From Owenia fusiformis (taxonomy: Eukaryota; Annelida; Polychaeta; Sabellida; Oweniidae): a stretch of DNA of 64,000 nt. This document shows, one piece after another, positions 45,177 through 57,737 of the stretch; position 1 is the first letter of the stretch; the number at the start of each line of letters is the position of its first letter. Position numbers and translations under genes: made by a program. The notes under the pieces are model-generated. The model saw only the letters and a program-made list of their open reading frames with translations, had not been told where the DNA came from and did not search any database. The stretch covers positions 24,655,740-24,719,739 of the forward strand of contig CAIIXF020000010.1 in NCBI GenBank assembly GCA_903813345.2. Direction: 5' to 3'.

Positions 45177-45845
45177 CTCCCCTATGACTCCTGGTTCAAA
45201 AGCTCGCCTATTTTCAAAATGGTCGCCATTTTTGTCTCGCGAAATTCACTTTTGGCTCATTTCCTAGGTTTACAAATAATTTCAGGTGTCCTGCATTGTA
45301 AAAAGCCATGTCACTGCAAAGAGTAGTTGTATCAAATAATGTTGTAACAAAAAATCGGCAAAAAATTATAGCTGTTTTTTTTTATGTTCACCCATTTTAG
45401 CTAACATTGATTTGTCCATCTGTCTTACGAAATCCACTTTTGGACCATTTGCCTTAAAACCTCTGTCCATAGGATTCCCGTTTTAAGTTATTTTTATTCA
45501 ACATCAGAGAGATTTCGCACATAAGTGAAAGTACAACTTATAGGTATATGTATACTTTAAAGGGCCATGTCAAACTATTATTTTACTAAAATCAATTTTA
45601 AATTGTACTTAATGGAACATAACTATTCCCGATATGGAAAAGCTCCATCAACTAGAGACTGTGAATGCACTGTCATCTGCACATGAAGATTATGCACATT
45701 ATAATTAAATGCTTGCTTACGTGTCCTAGCAGTTGTAGTGTATTATAAACACGATCCTTTAAAGTGAGTCATGATCCTTTAAAGTGAGTCATTACATAAA
45801 CAAGTTGATTATTTCAACGTTTTCATGATCAGTATAAGTTCAATG
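45177..45845. repeat. Unrecognised spacer plus relative of the inner part of 41227-42596
   Basis: Positions 45550-45845 resemble 41850-42130 (gcataactattcccgatat, agtgtattataaacacgatc). A short direct duplication gatcctttaaagtgagtcat lies at 45753-45793. The first 370 bp is unassigned. Confidence 0.5.
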
Positions 45846-45971
45846 AACTTATACAAGAACACAAATGTGTACAAAATGTCCCCACCAATGGGTGATCCCG
45901 TCAAATTGTTATCCTGAAAATGACTTTACCGACACAATTTGAGGACAGAAAATCCAAAGCAGCCGCCTTAA

Positions 45972-46692
45972 AAGGAGCATGTAGGTTATCGCAAACAATT
46001 TCAGAAGGTTATATCTTGGATTATGACTATTTTCTGACAATGAAGACAGGTTTATCTTTTAGATCAATTCATTATCTCAAAGAAAATTATGAACAGTAAT
46101 AATAAAGTCAAACAAACTCGGAGATATTTAACTAGCAATCAACCCACCAACACACGTTTTCAAAGATGTTGACCCCATTTTCACCAAAAATGCAATCATT
46201 TTTTACAATGTTTAATGCATTACTATTCTTTATTTTGATGTACCTTTCATGTAAGGAAGGAGTTACAATTATCAGAGTGGGCCGTAGTCTATGTTCCCCA
46301 TGTTATTTCTCCTTTGAAAAATCTCATGCTATCCATTGTTTTCAGTTCATTTTGGTCATCCAAATTCAGTATCTTTAAAGTCCCTGGGGCAATCAACTTT
46401 TCCTTTTGGGAAATCGAACATGTCTCAAAGTACATTCTAATTATGCATTCAACAATATAATAAAAGGTTGCATTTTTGGTCAAAATTAGATCAACATTTT
46501 TGAAAAAGTATGTTGATTGGTCAATTGCCCCTTCAATATCACTTAGGTCTGATTAACTAAATTATCATTATATATACTTTTCTTGAAGATAATGAATGGA
46601 TCTAAAAAATACACCCATGTTCATGATCAGAAAACATTCATAATTCAAGTTAGAATCGTTTGAAATTGTTTGCGATAACTTACGTGCTCCTT
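45972..46692. mobile_element. TIR element, about 720 bp
   Basis: The left end AAGGAGCATGTAGGTTATCG plus CAAACAATTTC and the right end gaaattgtttgcgataactt plus ACGTGCTCCTT are inverted copies of about 31 bp. It interrupts a family C unit between ccgccttaaa and tttacccaga. The target duplication is unclear and no transposase frame is present. Confidence 0.75.
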
Positions 46693-47147
46693 TACCCAGA
46701 ATGCCCAAAAATTAGTTAGTTCTTGATTTTCATACTAAGAACCACCCCTGAAAATTTGAAATTGATCCATCAAACAGTTAACCAGAAAACATGTAAACAA
46801 GACATTACAGACAAGATTTTAGGATGAAAATCCAAAATGGCTGCCTTGACATTTACCCAGAATGTCAAAAAAATAATAATCAGTTCAAGATTTTAATACT
46901 AAGAATCATCCCTAAAAATTTGAAATTGATTTACAAAATGGTTCACCTGAAAACGCGTAGACAAGACTTTACAGACAAGATTTTAGAACTGAAAATCCAA
47001 AATGGCTACCTTGACATTTACCCAGAATGCCAATAAACTAATCAAATTTAGATTTTCATACTAAGAAACATCCCTCAAAATTAGAAATTGATCTCCCAAA
47101 CGGTTCACCTAAAACGTGTAGACAAGACTTAACAGGCAAGATTTTAA

Positions 47148-47837
47148 CTCATTTATGTGATCAGGCGAGTTTTGTTGCCAATACGCTATATGGCGTGTGT
47201 CAACTCCAGGTCGACAAGCTATAGGAACCTTTTAGCAGACTAAAAAAGATGTCACCCTTGTACTGCAGTGCCAATGTTCAGTACTCACATTGACAGAAAG
47301 TGATTTAAAATTAATTTGGCGAAGCAGTTTCTGAAAAAAATTATTTTGGTCACTTATCGATTTATTTTGTAACAAATACGAACCTGGAAGTGATCAGATA
47401 TTGTGGTATTTAAAAAAAGGCTAGATTTAGACGGGAAATGATGATCAAATTGCTGCTATAATCAAGGATTCTGAGGATTCAGAAAATGAAACTTAGAAAG
47501 ATGATGGGCCTGACAACTCTGTGCCTGAGGGACAGGCCAGGGAAGCTGCTATGTCACACCAATGTAATATTTAGTAGGGGTCTTATGTTTTTTTTGCAAT
47601 ATATGGTGTTTAGGATTTTTTATCATCAGTGCCTCTAATTGTGATGAGTTCATACGTTAACATATGATTTATACATATGTTTCTAATTATGAGTAAAAAT
47701 TGGTGGTGTGGTGGTGTTATCTCTGTTGGTTTAGATTTTATGTCACTTTCAAATTGGCAGACATGAAAATCCTAATTTTTAGTAAATTAATTACCGCTCA
47801 GTAGCTTTTAAAAATAATTAAATACCACGCAAAAGAG
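47148..47837. mobile_element. piggyBac-type non-autonomous element, 690 bp
   Basis: The ends are CTCATTTATGTG and CACGCAAAAGAG, flanked by TTAA on both sides. Removing the element and one TTAA restores gacaagattttaagacggaa, the sequence seen uninterrupted at about 36135. The interior includes an acidic coding-like scrap (gaggattcagaaaatgaaac) but no transposase. Confidence 0.85.
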
Positions 47838-48414
47838 TTAAGACGGAAAATCCAAAATGGCTGCCTTGACATTTACCCAGAATGCTAAAAAACTAATCGG
47901 ATCTAGATTTTCATACTAAAAATCATCCCTGAAAATTCGAAATTGATCTACCAAACGGTTCACCTGGAAATGCCTAGACAAGACTTTACAGACAAGATTT
48001 GAAGACGGAAAAAGCCAAAATGGCTGCCTTGACATTTACCCAGAACGCCAAAAAACTAATCAGATCTAGAATATCATACTAAGAATCATTCCTGAAAATT
48101 TGAAATTAAGCTACAAAACGGTTCACCTGGAAATGTGTAGACAAGCTTTACAGACAAGATTTTAAGATGGAAAAATGGCTACCTTGACATTTACCCAGAA
48201 CGCCAAAAAACTAATCAGATCTAGATTTTCATACTAAGAATCATCCCTGAAAATTTGAAATTGATCTACCGAACGATTCACTTGAAAACGCATAGACAAG
48301 ACTTTACAGACAAGATTTTAGGACAGAAAAATCCAAAATGGCCGACAATAAAAATAACTAGATTTGTCAATTGAACAAAGTTCAATTTAAGACTCCAGAT
48401 TGATTTACTTGAGT

Positions 48415-48650
48415 AAAGAGCTGAGTAAGTAACTGAGTAGGAAGCTGAGTAAGTAGATGATTAAGTAATTGAGTAAGTAGCTGAGTAGGTAGCTGAGTAA
48501 GCAGCTGAGCAGGTAGCTGAGTAAGTAGCTGAGTAGATAGCTGAGTAAGTAGCTGAGTAGGTAGCTGAGTAAGTAGCTGAGTAGGTAGCTGAGTAGGTAG
48601 CTGAGTAGGTAGCTAAGTAGGTAGCCGAGTAGGTAAGTAGGTAGGTGAGT
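48415..48650. repeat. (GTAGCTGAGTAG)n minisatellite
   Basis: About twenty imperfect copies of gtagctgagtag/gtagctgagtaa, directly after the family G start hairpin. A sister array is at 52670-52850. Confidence 0.95.
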
Positions 48651-50964
48651 AGGAATTTTTGACCGGAAGTCGGATTGAAATTTGGTTTGCAGATTTGGAT
48701 TCCTGAGAAAATTCTACCCTTAATTCATAACTCATTTTATTTTGACCTACTTTACGGACACCATATCTCAAAAGTGGGTCAAAATACTCTCTGACGGCAA
48801 AAGGCTAACACTATTAGCACACTCTTTGCAGCTTTGCTACCTGTATACAAAATTTTGAAGCAAATCCTAAAAGTGTAGTGCCAGAATTGCAAAAATAAGG
48901 AAAAACTATGAATTTGACCTAGATTTTGACCTAGGCATTTTGGTGTCCAAATATTGAAACTAGGTAGCTTTTGAGGTCCCCTTCTTTTATAGGAATTCAT
49001 TATCTTAAGCTGTACTCAATCTATATCTCGTATTTTACACTTCAAAAAAATCTTTTTTCCTTGACTTTCTATCAGGATAACATCAGATCGATTTTTCTCG
49101 AAATTTCAAAACGCCATAACTTTCAAACCGGAAGTCGGATCGAAATTTGATTGAAAGATTCGGATTCCTGACAAAATTCTACCCCTTATTCATAACTCAT
49201 ACGTTAAATTTGGCGAATTTTTATTTTGACCTACTTTTCGGACACGCCATAACTTTGGAACCGGAAGTCGGATCGAAACTTGGTTTGCATATTCGGATTC
49301 CTGAGAAAATTCTACTCTTAATTCATAACTCATATGTAAAATTTGGAGAATTTTTTATTTTGACCTACTTTTCGGACACCATATCTCAAAAGTGGGTCAA
49401 AATACTCTCTGACGGCAAAAGGCTAACACTATTAGCCCACTCTTTGCTACCTGTATACAAAATTTTGAAGCAAATCCTAAAAGTGTAGTGCCAGAATCGC
49501 AAAAATAAGGAAAAACTATGAATTTGACCTAGATTTTGACCTAGGGATTTTGGTGTCCAAATTTTAAAGCTAGAGAGCCTTCGAGGTCCCTTTCTTTTAT
49601 AGACTTTCAGAATCTTAAGCTGTACTCAGTCTTTATCTGGTATTTTACACTTCAAAAAAATCTTTTTTCTCATTGACATAACACGGGGCACCAAAATTAG
49701 CGATTTTTGAGCTTTCAAAATGTCATAACTTCCGAACCAGAAGCCAGATTGAAATTTGGTTTGCAGATTCGGATTCCTGAGAAAATTCTATACTTAATTC
49801 ATAACTCAAACGTCAAATTTGGAGAATTTTTTATTTTGACCTACTTTTCGGACACCATATCTCAAAAGTGGGGCAAAATACTTTCTGACGGCAAAAGGCT
49901 AACACTATTAACACACTCTTGGCTACATGTATACAAAATTTCGAAGAATATAATTAATCTGTAGTGTCAGAATCGCAAAAATAAGAAAAAAGTTTAAATT
50001 TGACCTAGATTCTGACCTAGGCATTTTGATGTCCAAATTTTAAAGCTAGATGGCTTTTGAGGTCCCATTCTTTTAAAAGCTTTCATTATATTTAGCTGAA
50101 CTCAGTCTATATTTCGTATTTTTCACTTAAAAAAAATCTTTTTTCCCATTGACTTAACATGGGCACCAAATTTAGCAATTTTTGAGCTTTCAAAACGCCA
50201 TAACTTCTGAACCGGAAGTCAGATCGAAATTTGGTTTTCAGATTCGGAATCCTGAGAAAATTTCCTATAAGACTAATATCCTGGCCATTTAATTCGAAGA
50301 ACTTCTTTTTGGACCTCGTTTTTGGACACTGATATCTCGAAATCGGTTTGAGATATCAAAAAACTAAATCAACCCTAGGATTCCTACTTTTTTATAAGGA
50401 ATACAATGAAAAAAAACCGGATCGAAAATATTGAAGGACGACCGAGAAAATCGAAAAAAGTGACAAAGTACTGGATTTGACCTAGTTCTTGACCTTTGAC
50501 CTAGATATAAAATTTGACCCAATTTCCGAGGAACTAGATACTGAACCTAAATTGACCAAATGATTGACTTTACTGAAGACCTTATGGTTATTGAGAAAAC
50601 TGGTTTAGAATAATAATAATAAGAAGAAGAATAAGAAAACTGACGAAAACAATAGACTCCAGATTTCATCTGGAGTCTAATAAAGAAGAAGAAGAAGAAG
50701 AATACTGACAAAAGCTATAGACTCCAGATTTACATCTGGAGTCTAATAATAATAAGAAAACCAGCAAAAGCAATAGACTCCAGATGAAATCTGGAGTCTA
50801 ATAATAATAATAATAACTAGACTTTGGAAATTGAACGAAGTTCAATTTCAGACTCCAGATCTAGACTTTTTTTGGCCGAGTCATCCAGAATAAGCCGAGT
50901 CATCCAAAATAAGCTGAGTCATCCAAAATAAGCTGAGTCATCCAAAATAAGCTGAGTCATCCAG

Positions 50965-51155
50965 AAAAAGATGGATGGATGGATGGATGAAAAAGGAAGG
51001 AAGGATAGGCTAGAATAGGAAGGAACGATAGGATAGAATAGGAAAGAATGATAGAATAGAATATGAAGAAGGAATAGAATAGGAAGGATAGGAAAGAGAG
51101 GATATGAAGGAAAGGTAGATAAGAAGGATACGACAGGATCACAAAGGAAGGATGG
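50965..51155. repeat. GGAT/AAGGATAGGA simple repeat
   Basis: A (GGAT)n run followed by purine-rich aggaaggataggatagaata units. A related array at 55765-55950 holds the same position after another family G start. Confidence 0.95.
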
Positions 51156-52669
51156 ATGCATTTTTCAATATTTTCTTCTCTACTCTTGACTTTCTATCAG
51201 GATACCATCAGATCGATTTTTCTCGAAATTTCAAAACGCCATAACTTTCGAATCGGAAGTCGGATCGAAATTTGGTTTGCAGACTCGGATTCCTGAGAAA
51301 ATTCTACCCTTAATTCATAACTCATATGCTAAATTTGGAGAACTTTTTATTTTGACCTACTTTTCGGACACCATATCTCAAAAGTGGGTAGAAATACTTT
51401 CTGACGGCAAAAGGCTAACACTATTAGCACACTTTTTCCTACCTGTATATAAAATTTTGAAGCAAATCATTGAAACATAGTGTCAGAATCGCAAAAATAA
51501 GGAAAAACTATGAATTTGACCTAGATTTTGACCTGGGGATTTTGGTGTCCAAATTTTGAAGTTAGGTAGCCTTCGAGGTCCCTTTCTTTCATAGGCTTTC
51601 ATTATTTTAAGCTGTACTTAGTCTATATCTCGAATTTTACACTTCAAAAAAATCTTTTTTCCCATTGACATAACATGGGGCACCAAATTTAGCGATTTTT
51701 GAGCTTTCAAAATGTCATAACTTCCGAACAGGAAGTCGGATCGAAATTTGATTTGCAGATTCGGATTTCTGAGAAAATTCTATACTTAATTCATAACTCA
51801 AACGTTAAATTTGGAGAATTTTTTATTTTGACCTACTTTTCGGACACCATATTTCAAAAGTGGGGCAAAATACTTTCTGACGGCAAAAGGCTAACACTAT
51901 TAGCACACTCTTGGCTACATGTATACAAAATTTTGAAGAATATAATTAATCTGTAGTGTCAGAATCGCAAAAATAAGGAAAAACTTTGAATTTGACCTAG
52001 ATTTTGACCTAGGCATTTTGGTGTCCAAATTTTTATGAAAAGAAGGTTTTGAGGTCCCTTTCTTTTATGGGCTTCCATTATGTTTAGCTGTGCTTAGTCT
52101 GTATCTCGTATTTTACACTTCAAAAAAATATTTTTTCCCATTGAATTAACATGGGGTACCAAATTTAGCGATTTTTGAATTTTCAAAACGCCATAACTTC
52201 TGAACCGGAAGTCAAATCGAAATTTGGTTTTCAGATTCGGAATCCTGAGAAAATCTCCTATAGGACTGATATCCTGGACATTGGATTCGGAGAACTTTTT
52301 TTTGGATCTCGTTTTCGGACACTGATATCTCGAAATTGGTTTGAGATACCAAAAAACTAAATCGACCCTAGATTTTCTACTTTTTTATGAGGAACACAAT
52401 GAAAAAAACCCGGATCAAAAATATTGAAGGACGACCGAGAAAATCGAAAAAAGTGACAAAGTACTGGATTTGACCCAGTTCTTGACCTTTGACCTAGATA
52501 AAAATTTGACCCAATTTCCCACCAACTAGATACTGAACCTAAATGAACTGTATAATGGTCTTTACTGGATACCTTATAGTTATTGAAAAAACTCTTAAAG
52601 AAAAATAATAACTAGACATGTAAATTGAACAAGTTCAATTTAAGACTCCAGATTGATTTACTTGAGTAA

Positions 52670-52850
52670 AGAGCTGAATAAGTAACTGAGTAGGAAGCTG
52701 AGTACGTAGATGATTAAGTAATTGAGTAAGTAGCTGAGTAGGTAGCTGAGTAGGTAGCTGAGTAAGTAGCTGAGTAGGTAGCCAAGTAGCTGAGAAGTAG
52801 GTAGCTAAGTAGGTAGCCAAGTAGGTATGTAGGTAGGTAGGTAAGTAGGA
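52670..52850. repeat. (GTAGCTGAGTAG)n minisatellite, second array
   Basis: The same unit and placement as at 48415-48650. The minus-strand frame of repeated Leu-Thr-Gln residues is a by-product. Confidence 0.95.
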
Positions 52851-55764
52851 ATTTTTGACCGGAAGTCGGATTGAAATTTGGTTTGCAGATTCGGATTTTA
52901 CCTTTAATTCATAACTCATAAGGGATATTTTGAGAATTTTTTATTTTGACCTATTTTTAGGACACCATATCTCAAAAGTGGGTCAAAATACTTTGTGACG
53001 GCAAAAGGCTAACACTATAAGCACACTCTTTGCTACCTGTATACAAAATTTCGAAGTAAATCATTAAAGTGTAATGTCAGAATCGCAAAAATAAGGAAAA
53101 ACAATGAATTTGACCTAGATTTTGACCTAGGCATTTTGGTGTCCAAATTTTAAAGCTAGATAGGCTTCGGGGTCCCCTTCTTTCATAGGCTTTCAGAATG
53201 TTAAGCTGTATTCAGTCTATATTTTGTATTTTACACTTCAAAAAAATCTTTTTTCTCATTGACATAACATGGGGCACCAAATTTAGCGATTTTCGAGCCA
53301 TTACTTTGGAACCGATAGTCGGATTGAAATTTGGTTTGCAGATTCGGATTCCTGAGAAAATTCTACCCCTAATTCATAACTCATACATTAAATTTGGCGA
53401 ATTTTTATTTTGACCTACTTTTCGGACACGCCATAACTTTAGAATCGGAAGTCGGATCGAAATTTGGTTTGCAGATTCGGATTCCTGAGAAAATTCTACT
53501 CTTAATTCATAACTCATATGTTAAATTTGGAAAAAAATTTATTTTGACCTACTTTTCGGACACCATATCTCAAAAGTGGGTCAAAATACTTTCTGACGGC
53601 AAAAGGCTTACACTATTAGCACACTCTTTGCTACCTGTATATAAAATTTTGAAGAAAATTATTAAAGTGTAGTGTCAGAATCATAAAAATAAGGAAAAAC
53701 TATGAATTTGACCTAGATTTTGACCTAGGCATTTTTGTGTCCAAATTTTGAAGCTATGTAGCTTTTGAGGTCCCCTTCTTTTACAAAAGTTCATTATGTT
53801 GAGCTGTACCCAGTCTATATCTTGTACTTTACACTTCGAAAAAGTCTTTTTTCTTATTGACTTAACATGGGGCACCAAATTTAGCGATTTTTGAGACTTC
53901 AAAACGCCATAACATCCGAACCAGCAGTCGGATCGAAATTTGGTTTGCAGATTCAGATTCCTCAGAAAATTCTACCCTTAATTCATAGCTCATACGTTAA
54001 ATTTGGAGATCTTTTTATTTTGACCTACTTTTCGGACACCATATCTCAAAAGTGGGTCAAAATACTTTCTGACGGCAAAAGGCTAACACTATTAGCACAC
54101 TCTTTGCTACCTGTATACAAAATTTTGAAGTAAATTATTAAAGTGTAGTGTCAGAATCGTTAAAATAAGGAAAAACTATGAATTTGACCTAGATTTTGAC
54201 CTAGGCATTTTGGTGTCCAAATTTTGAAGCTATGTAGCTTTTGAGGTTCCGTTCTTTTATAAGCATTCATTATATTAAGCTGTACTCAGTCTATATCTTG
54301 TATTTTACACTTCGAAAAAGTCTTTTTTCCCATTGACTTAACATAGGCACCAAATTTAGCGATTTTTGAGCTTTCAAAACGCCATAACTTCCGAACCGAA
54401 AGTCGGATCGGAATTTGGTTTGCAGATTCGGATTCCTGAGAAAATTCTACTCTTAATTCATAACTCATACGTTAAATTTGGAGAACTTTTTATTTTGACC
54501 TACTTTTCGGACACCATATCTCAAAAGTGGGTCAAAATACTTTCTGACGGCAAAAGGCTAACACTATTAGCACACTCTTTGCTATCTGTATACAAAATTT
54601 TGAAGCAAATTATCAAAGTGTAGTGTCAGAATCGTAAAAATAAGGAAAACTATAAATTTGACCTAGATTTTGACCTTTGACCTAGATAAAAATTTAACCT
54701 AATTTCCCAGAAACTAGATCTCATCTCCTTACTGACCCTGTAAGTAGATTTGAGTAAGGTCTTCTAGTTGCTGAGAAAACTGGTTCGGAAAGAATAATAA
54801 TAATAATAATAAAACTGGCAAAAGCAATAGACTCCAGATTTTCAATCTGGAGTCTAATAAGAAGAAGAAGAAGAAGAAGAAGAATACTGGCAAAAACAAT
54901 AGACTCCAGATTGACATCTGGAGTCTAATAACTAGATTGGAGAAATTGAACAAGTTCAATTCAAGACTCCAGATTTAGATTGTTTATCTCAAAACCATTT
55001 TGAGATCTGATATTAATGAAAGGGTTGAGATTGTTACAATTTGGCGGCAGCGGTGGGATTTTTTGAGGTTTCAAAAGCCCATAACTTGTAAACCGGAAGT
55101 CGGATCTCAATTTTGTTTTCAGATTCGAAATCCTGAGAAAATTTTCTATTAAAACCTTAATTTGAACTTTGATATTAATGAGAAATGAGAAAATTAACAG
55201 TCAGGTAGACATGCCATCAGGGTACCATCATATCATTTTTTTGAAATTTCAAAATGTGTTAACTCCTGAACCGGAAATCGGATCACAATTTCGTTTTCAG
55301 ATTCGGAATCCTGAGAAAATTTCCTATAAGACTAATATCCTGGACATTTGATTTGGAGAACTTTTGTTTGGACCTTGTTTTCGGACACTGATATCTCGAA
55401 ATCGGTTTGAGATATCAAAAAACTAAATTGACCCTGGCTTTCCTACTTTTTTATAAGGAACACAATGAAAAAAACACGGATCGAAAATATTGAAGGACGA
55501 CCGAGAAAATCGAAAAAAGTGACAAAGTACTGGATTTGACCTAGTTCTTGACCTTTGACCTAGACAAAAATTTGACCTAATTTCCCAGAAACTAGGTCAC
55601 ATACCCTAACTAACCATGTAATTAGATTTACTCCAAGTCTTCTAGTTACTGAGAAAACGTGCTAATAAGAATAACTAGATTTTGGAAATTGAACGAGTTC
55701 AATTTCAGACTCCAGATCTAGACTTTTTTTAGCCGAGTCATCCAAAATAAGCTAAGTCATTAAG

Positions 55765-55950
55765 AAAAAGAAGGATGGATGGATGGATGGATGGATAAAA
55801 AAGGAAGGATAGGATAGAATAGGAAGGAACGATAGGATAGAATAGGAAAGAAGGATAGAATAGAATAGGAAGAAGGGATAGAATAGGAAGGAGAGGATAC
55901 GAAGCAAGGGTAGATAGGAAGGATAGGATAGGATCAGAAAGGAAGGATGG
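55765..55950. repeat. GGAT/AAGGATAGGA simple repeat, second array
   Basis: Matches 50965-51155 in unit and order. Confidence 0.95.
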
Positions 55951-57737
55951 ATGTATTTTCAATATTTTCTTCTCTATTCTTGACTTTCTATCAGGATACC
56001 ATCAGATCGATTTTTCTTGAAATTTCAAAACGCCATAACTTTCGAACCGGAAGTCGGATCGAAATTTGATTTGCAGATTCGGATTCCTGACAAAATTCTA
56101 CCTCTAATTCATAACTCAAACATTAAATTTGGCGAATTTTTATTTTGACCCACTTTTCGGACACGCCATAACTTCGGAACCGGAAGTCGGATTGAAATTT
56201 AGTTTGCAGATTCGGATTTCTGAGAAAATTTTATTTTTAATTCATAACTCAAACGTTAAATTTGGAGAACTTTTTATTTTGACCTACTTTTCGGATACCA
56301 TATCTCAAAAGTGGGTCAAAATACTTTCTGACGGCAAAAGGCTAACGCTATTAGCACACTCTTGGCTACATGTATACACAATTTTGAGGAATATAATTAA
56401 AGTGTAGTGTCAGAATGGCAAAAATAAGGATAAACTATGAATTTGACCTAGATTTTGACCTAGGGATTTTGGTGTCCAAATTTTGAAGTTAGGTAGCCTT
56501 CGAGGTTCCCTTCTTTCATAGGCTTTCATTATTTTAAGCTGTACTTAGTCTATATCTCATATTTTACACTTCAAAAAAATCTTTTTTCCCATTGACATAA
56601 CATGGGGCACCAAATTTAGCGATTTTTGAGCTTTCAAAATGACATTACTTCCGAACCGGAAGTCGGATCGAAATTTGGTTTGCAGATTCGGATTCCTGGG
56701 AAAATTCTATACTTAGTTCATAACTCACACGTTAAATTTGGAGAATTTTTTATTTTGACCTACTTTTCGGACCCCATATCTCAAAAGTGGGGCAAAATAC
56801 TTTCTGACGGCAAAAGGCTAACACTATTAGCACACTCTTGGCTACATGCATACAAAATTTCGAAGAATATAATTAATCTGTAGTGTCAGAATCGCAAAAA
56901 TAAGGAAAAACTTTGAATTTGACCTAGATTTTGACCTAGGCATTTTGGTGTCCAAATTTTAAAGCTAGATGGCTTTTGAGGTCCCATTCTTTTAAAAGCT
57001 TTCATTATATTAAGCTGAACTCAGTCTATATTTCGTATTTTTCACTTCAATAAAATCTTTTTTCCCATTGACTTAACATGGGCTTCAAATTTAGCGATTT
57101 TTGAGCTTTCAAAACGCCATAACTTCAGAACCGGAAGTCTGATCCAAATTTTGTTTTCAGATTCGGAATCCTGAGAAAATTTCCTATAAGACTTATATCC
57201 TGGACATTTAATTCGGAGAACTTTTTTTTGGACCTCGTTTTCGGACACTGATATCTCGAAATCGGTTTGAGATATCAAAAAACTAAATCGACCCTAGATT
57301 TTCTACTTTTTTATAAGGAACTCAATGAAAAAAACCCGGATCGAAAATATCGAAGGACGACCGAGAAAATCGCAAAAAGTGACAAAGTACTGGATTTGAC
57401 CTAGTTCTCGACCTTTGACCTAGATAAAAATTTGACCCAATTTCCGAGGAACTAGATTCTGAACCTAAATTGACCAAATGATTGTCTTAACTGAAGATTT
57501 TACAGTTATTGAGAAAACTTGCTTAGAATAATAATAATAAGAAGAAAAAGAATAATAAGAAAACTGACGAAAACAATAGACTCCAGATTTCATCTGGAGT
57601 CTAATAAGAATAATAAGAATACAGGCAAAAGCAATCTGGAGTCTAATAAGAAAACTGGCAAAAGCAATAGACTCCAGATTTTCAATCTGGAGTCTAATAA
57701 AAAAAGTGATTGAGTTTGAGCTGATTTCTTATTATAC

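Larger units (their letters stand above)
45846..48356 (+). mobile_element. Family C element, split by two TIR elements, tail lost
   Basis: The head aagaacacaaatgtgtacaa with GTCCCCACCAATGGGTGATC is followed by core units at 45900-45970, 46693-47147 and 47842-48350. It stops at aaaatggccgacaataaaaa, where family G begins. Insertions at 45972-46692 and 47148-47837. Confidence 0.7.
48357..57715. repeat. Family G block: ~476-bp tandem monomers with hairpin termini
   Basis: Eleven monomers are marked by ctgacggcaaaaggctaaca at about 48791, 49409, 49885, 51401, 51877, 52995, 53593, 54069, 54544, 56328 and 56804. Adjacent ones are spaced 475-476 bp apart, others about 600. Each unit carries cataacttccgaaccggaag, tcggattcctgagaaaattc and gaatttgacctagattttga. 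Element starts are marked by AATTGAAC(AA)GTTCAATT palindromes at 48370, 50829, 52622, 54938 and 55685. Ends carry agactccagat...atctggagtct hairpins and AAT/GAA runs. Confidence 0.8.

Noticed and set aside
50919-51161. Pro/Ser/Leu/Phe-rich frames resembling a signal or membrane segment
   Set aside because: Antisense of the GGAT/AAGGATAGGA simple repeat; the same occurs at 55738-55962.
54729-54959. Leu/Phe-rich frame resembling a membrane protein
   Set aside because: Antisense reading of AAT and GAA microsatellites.
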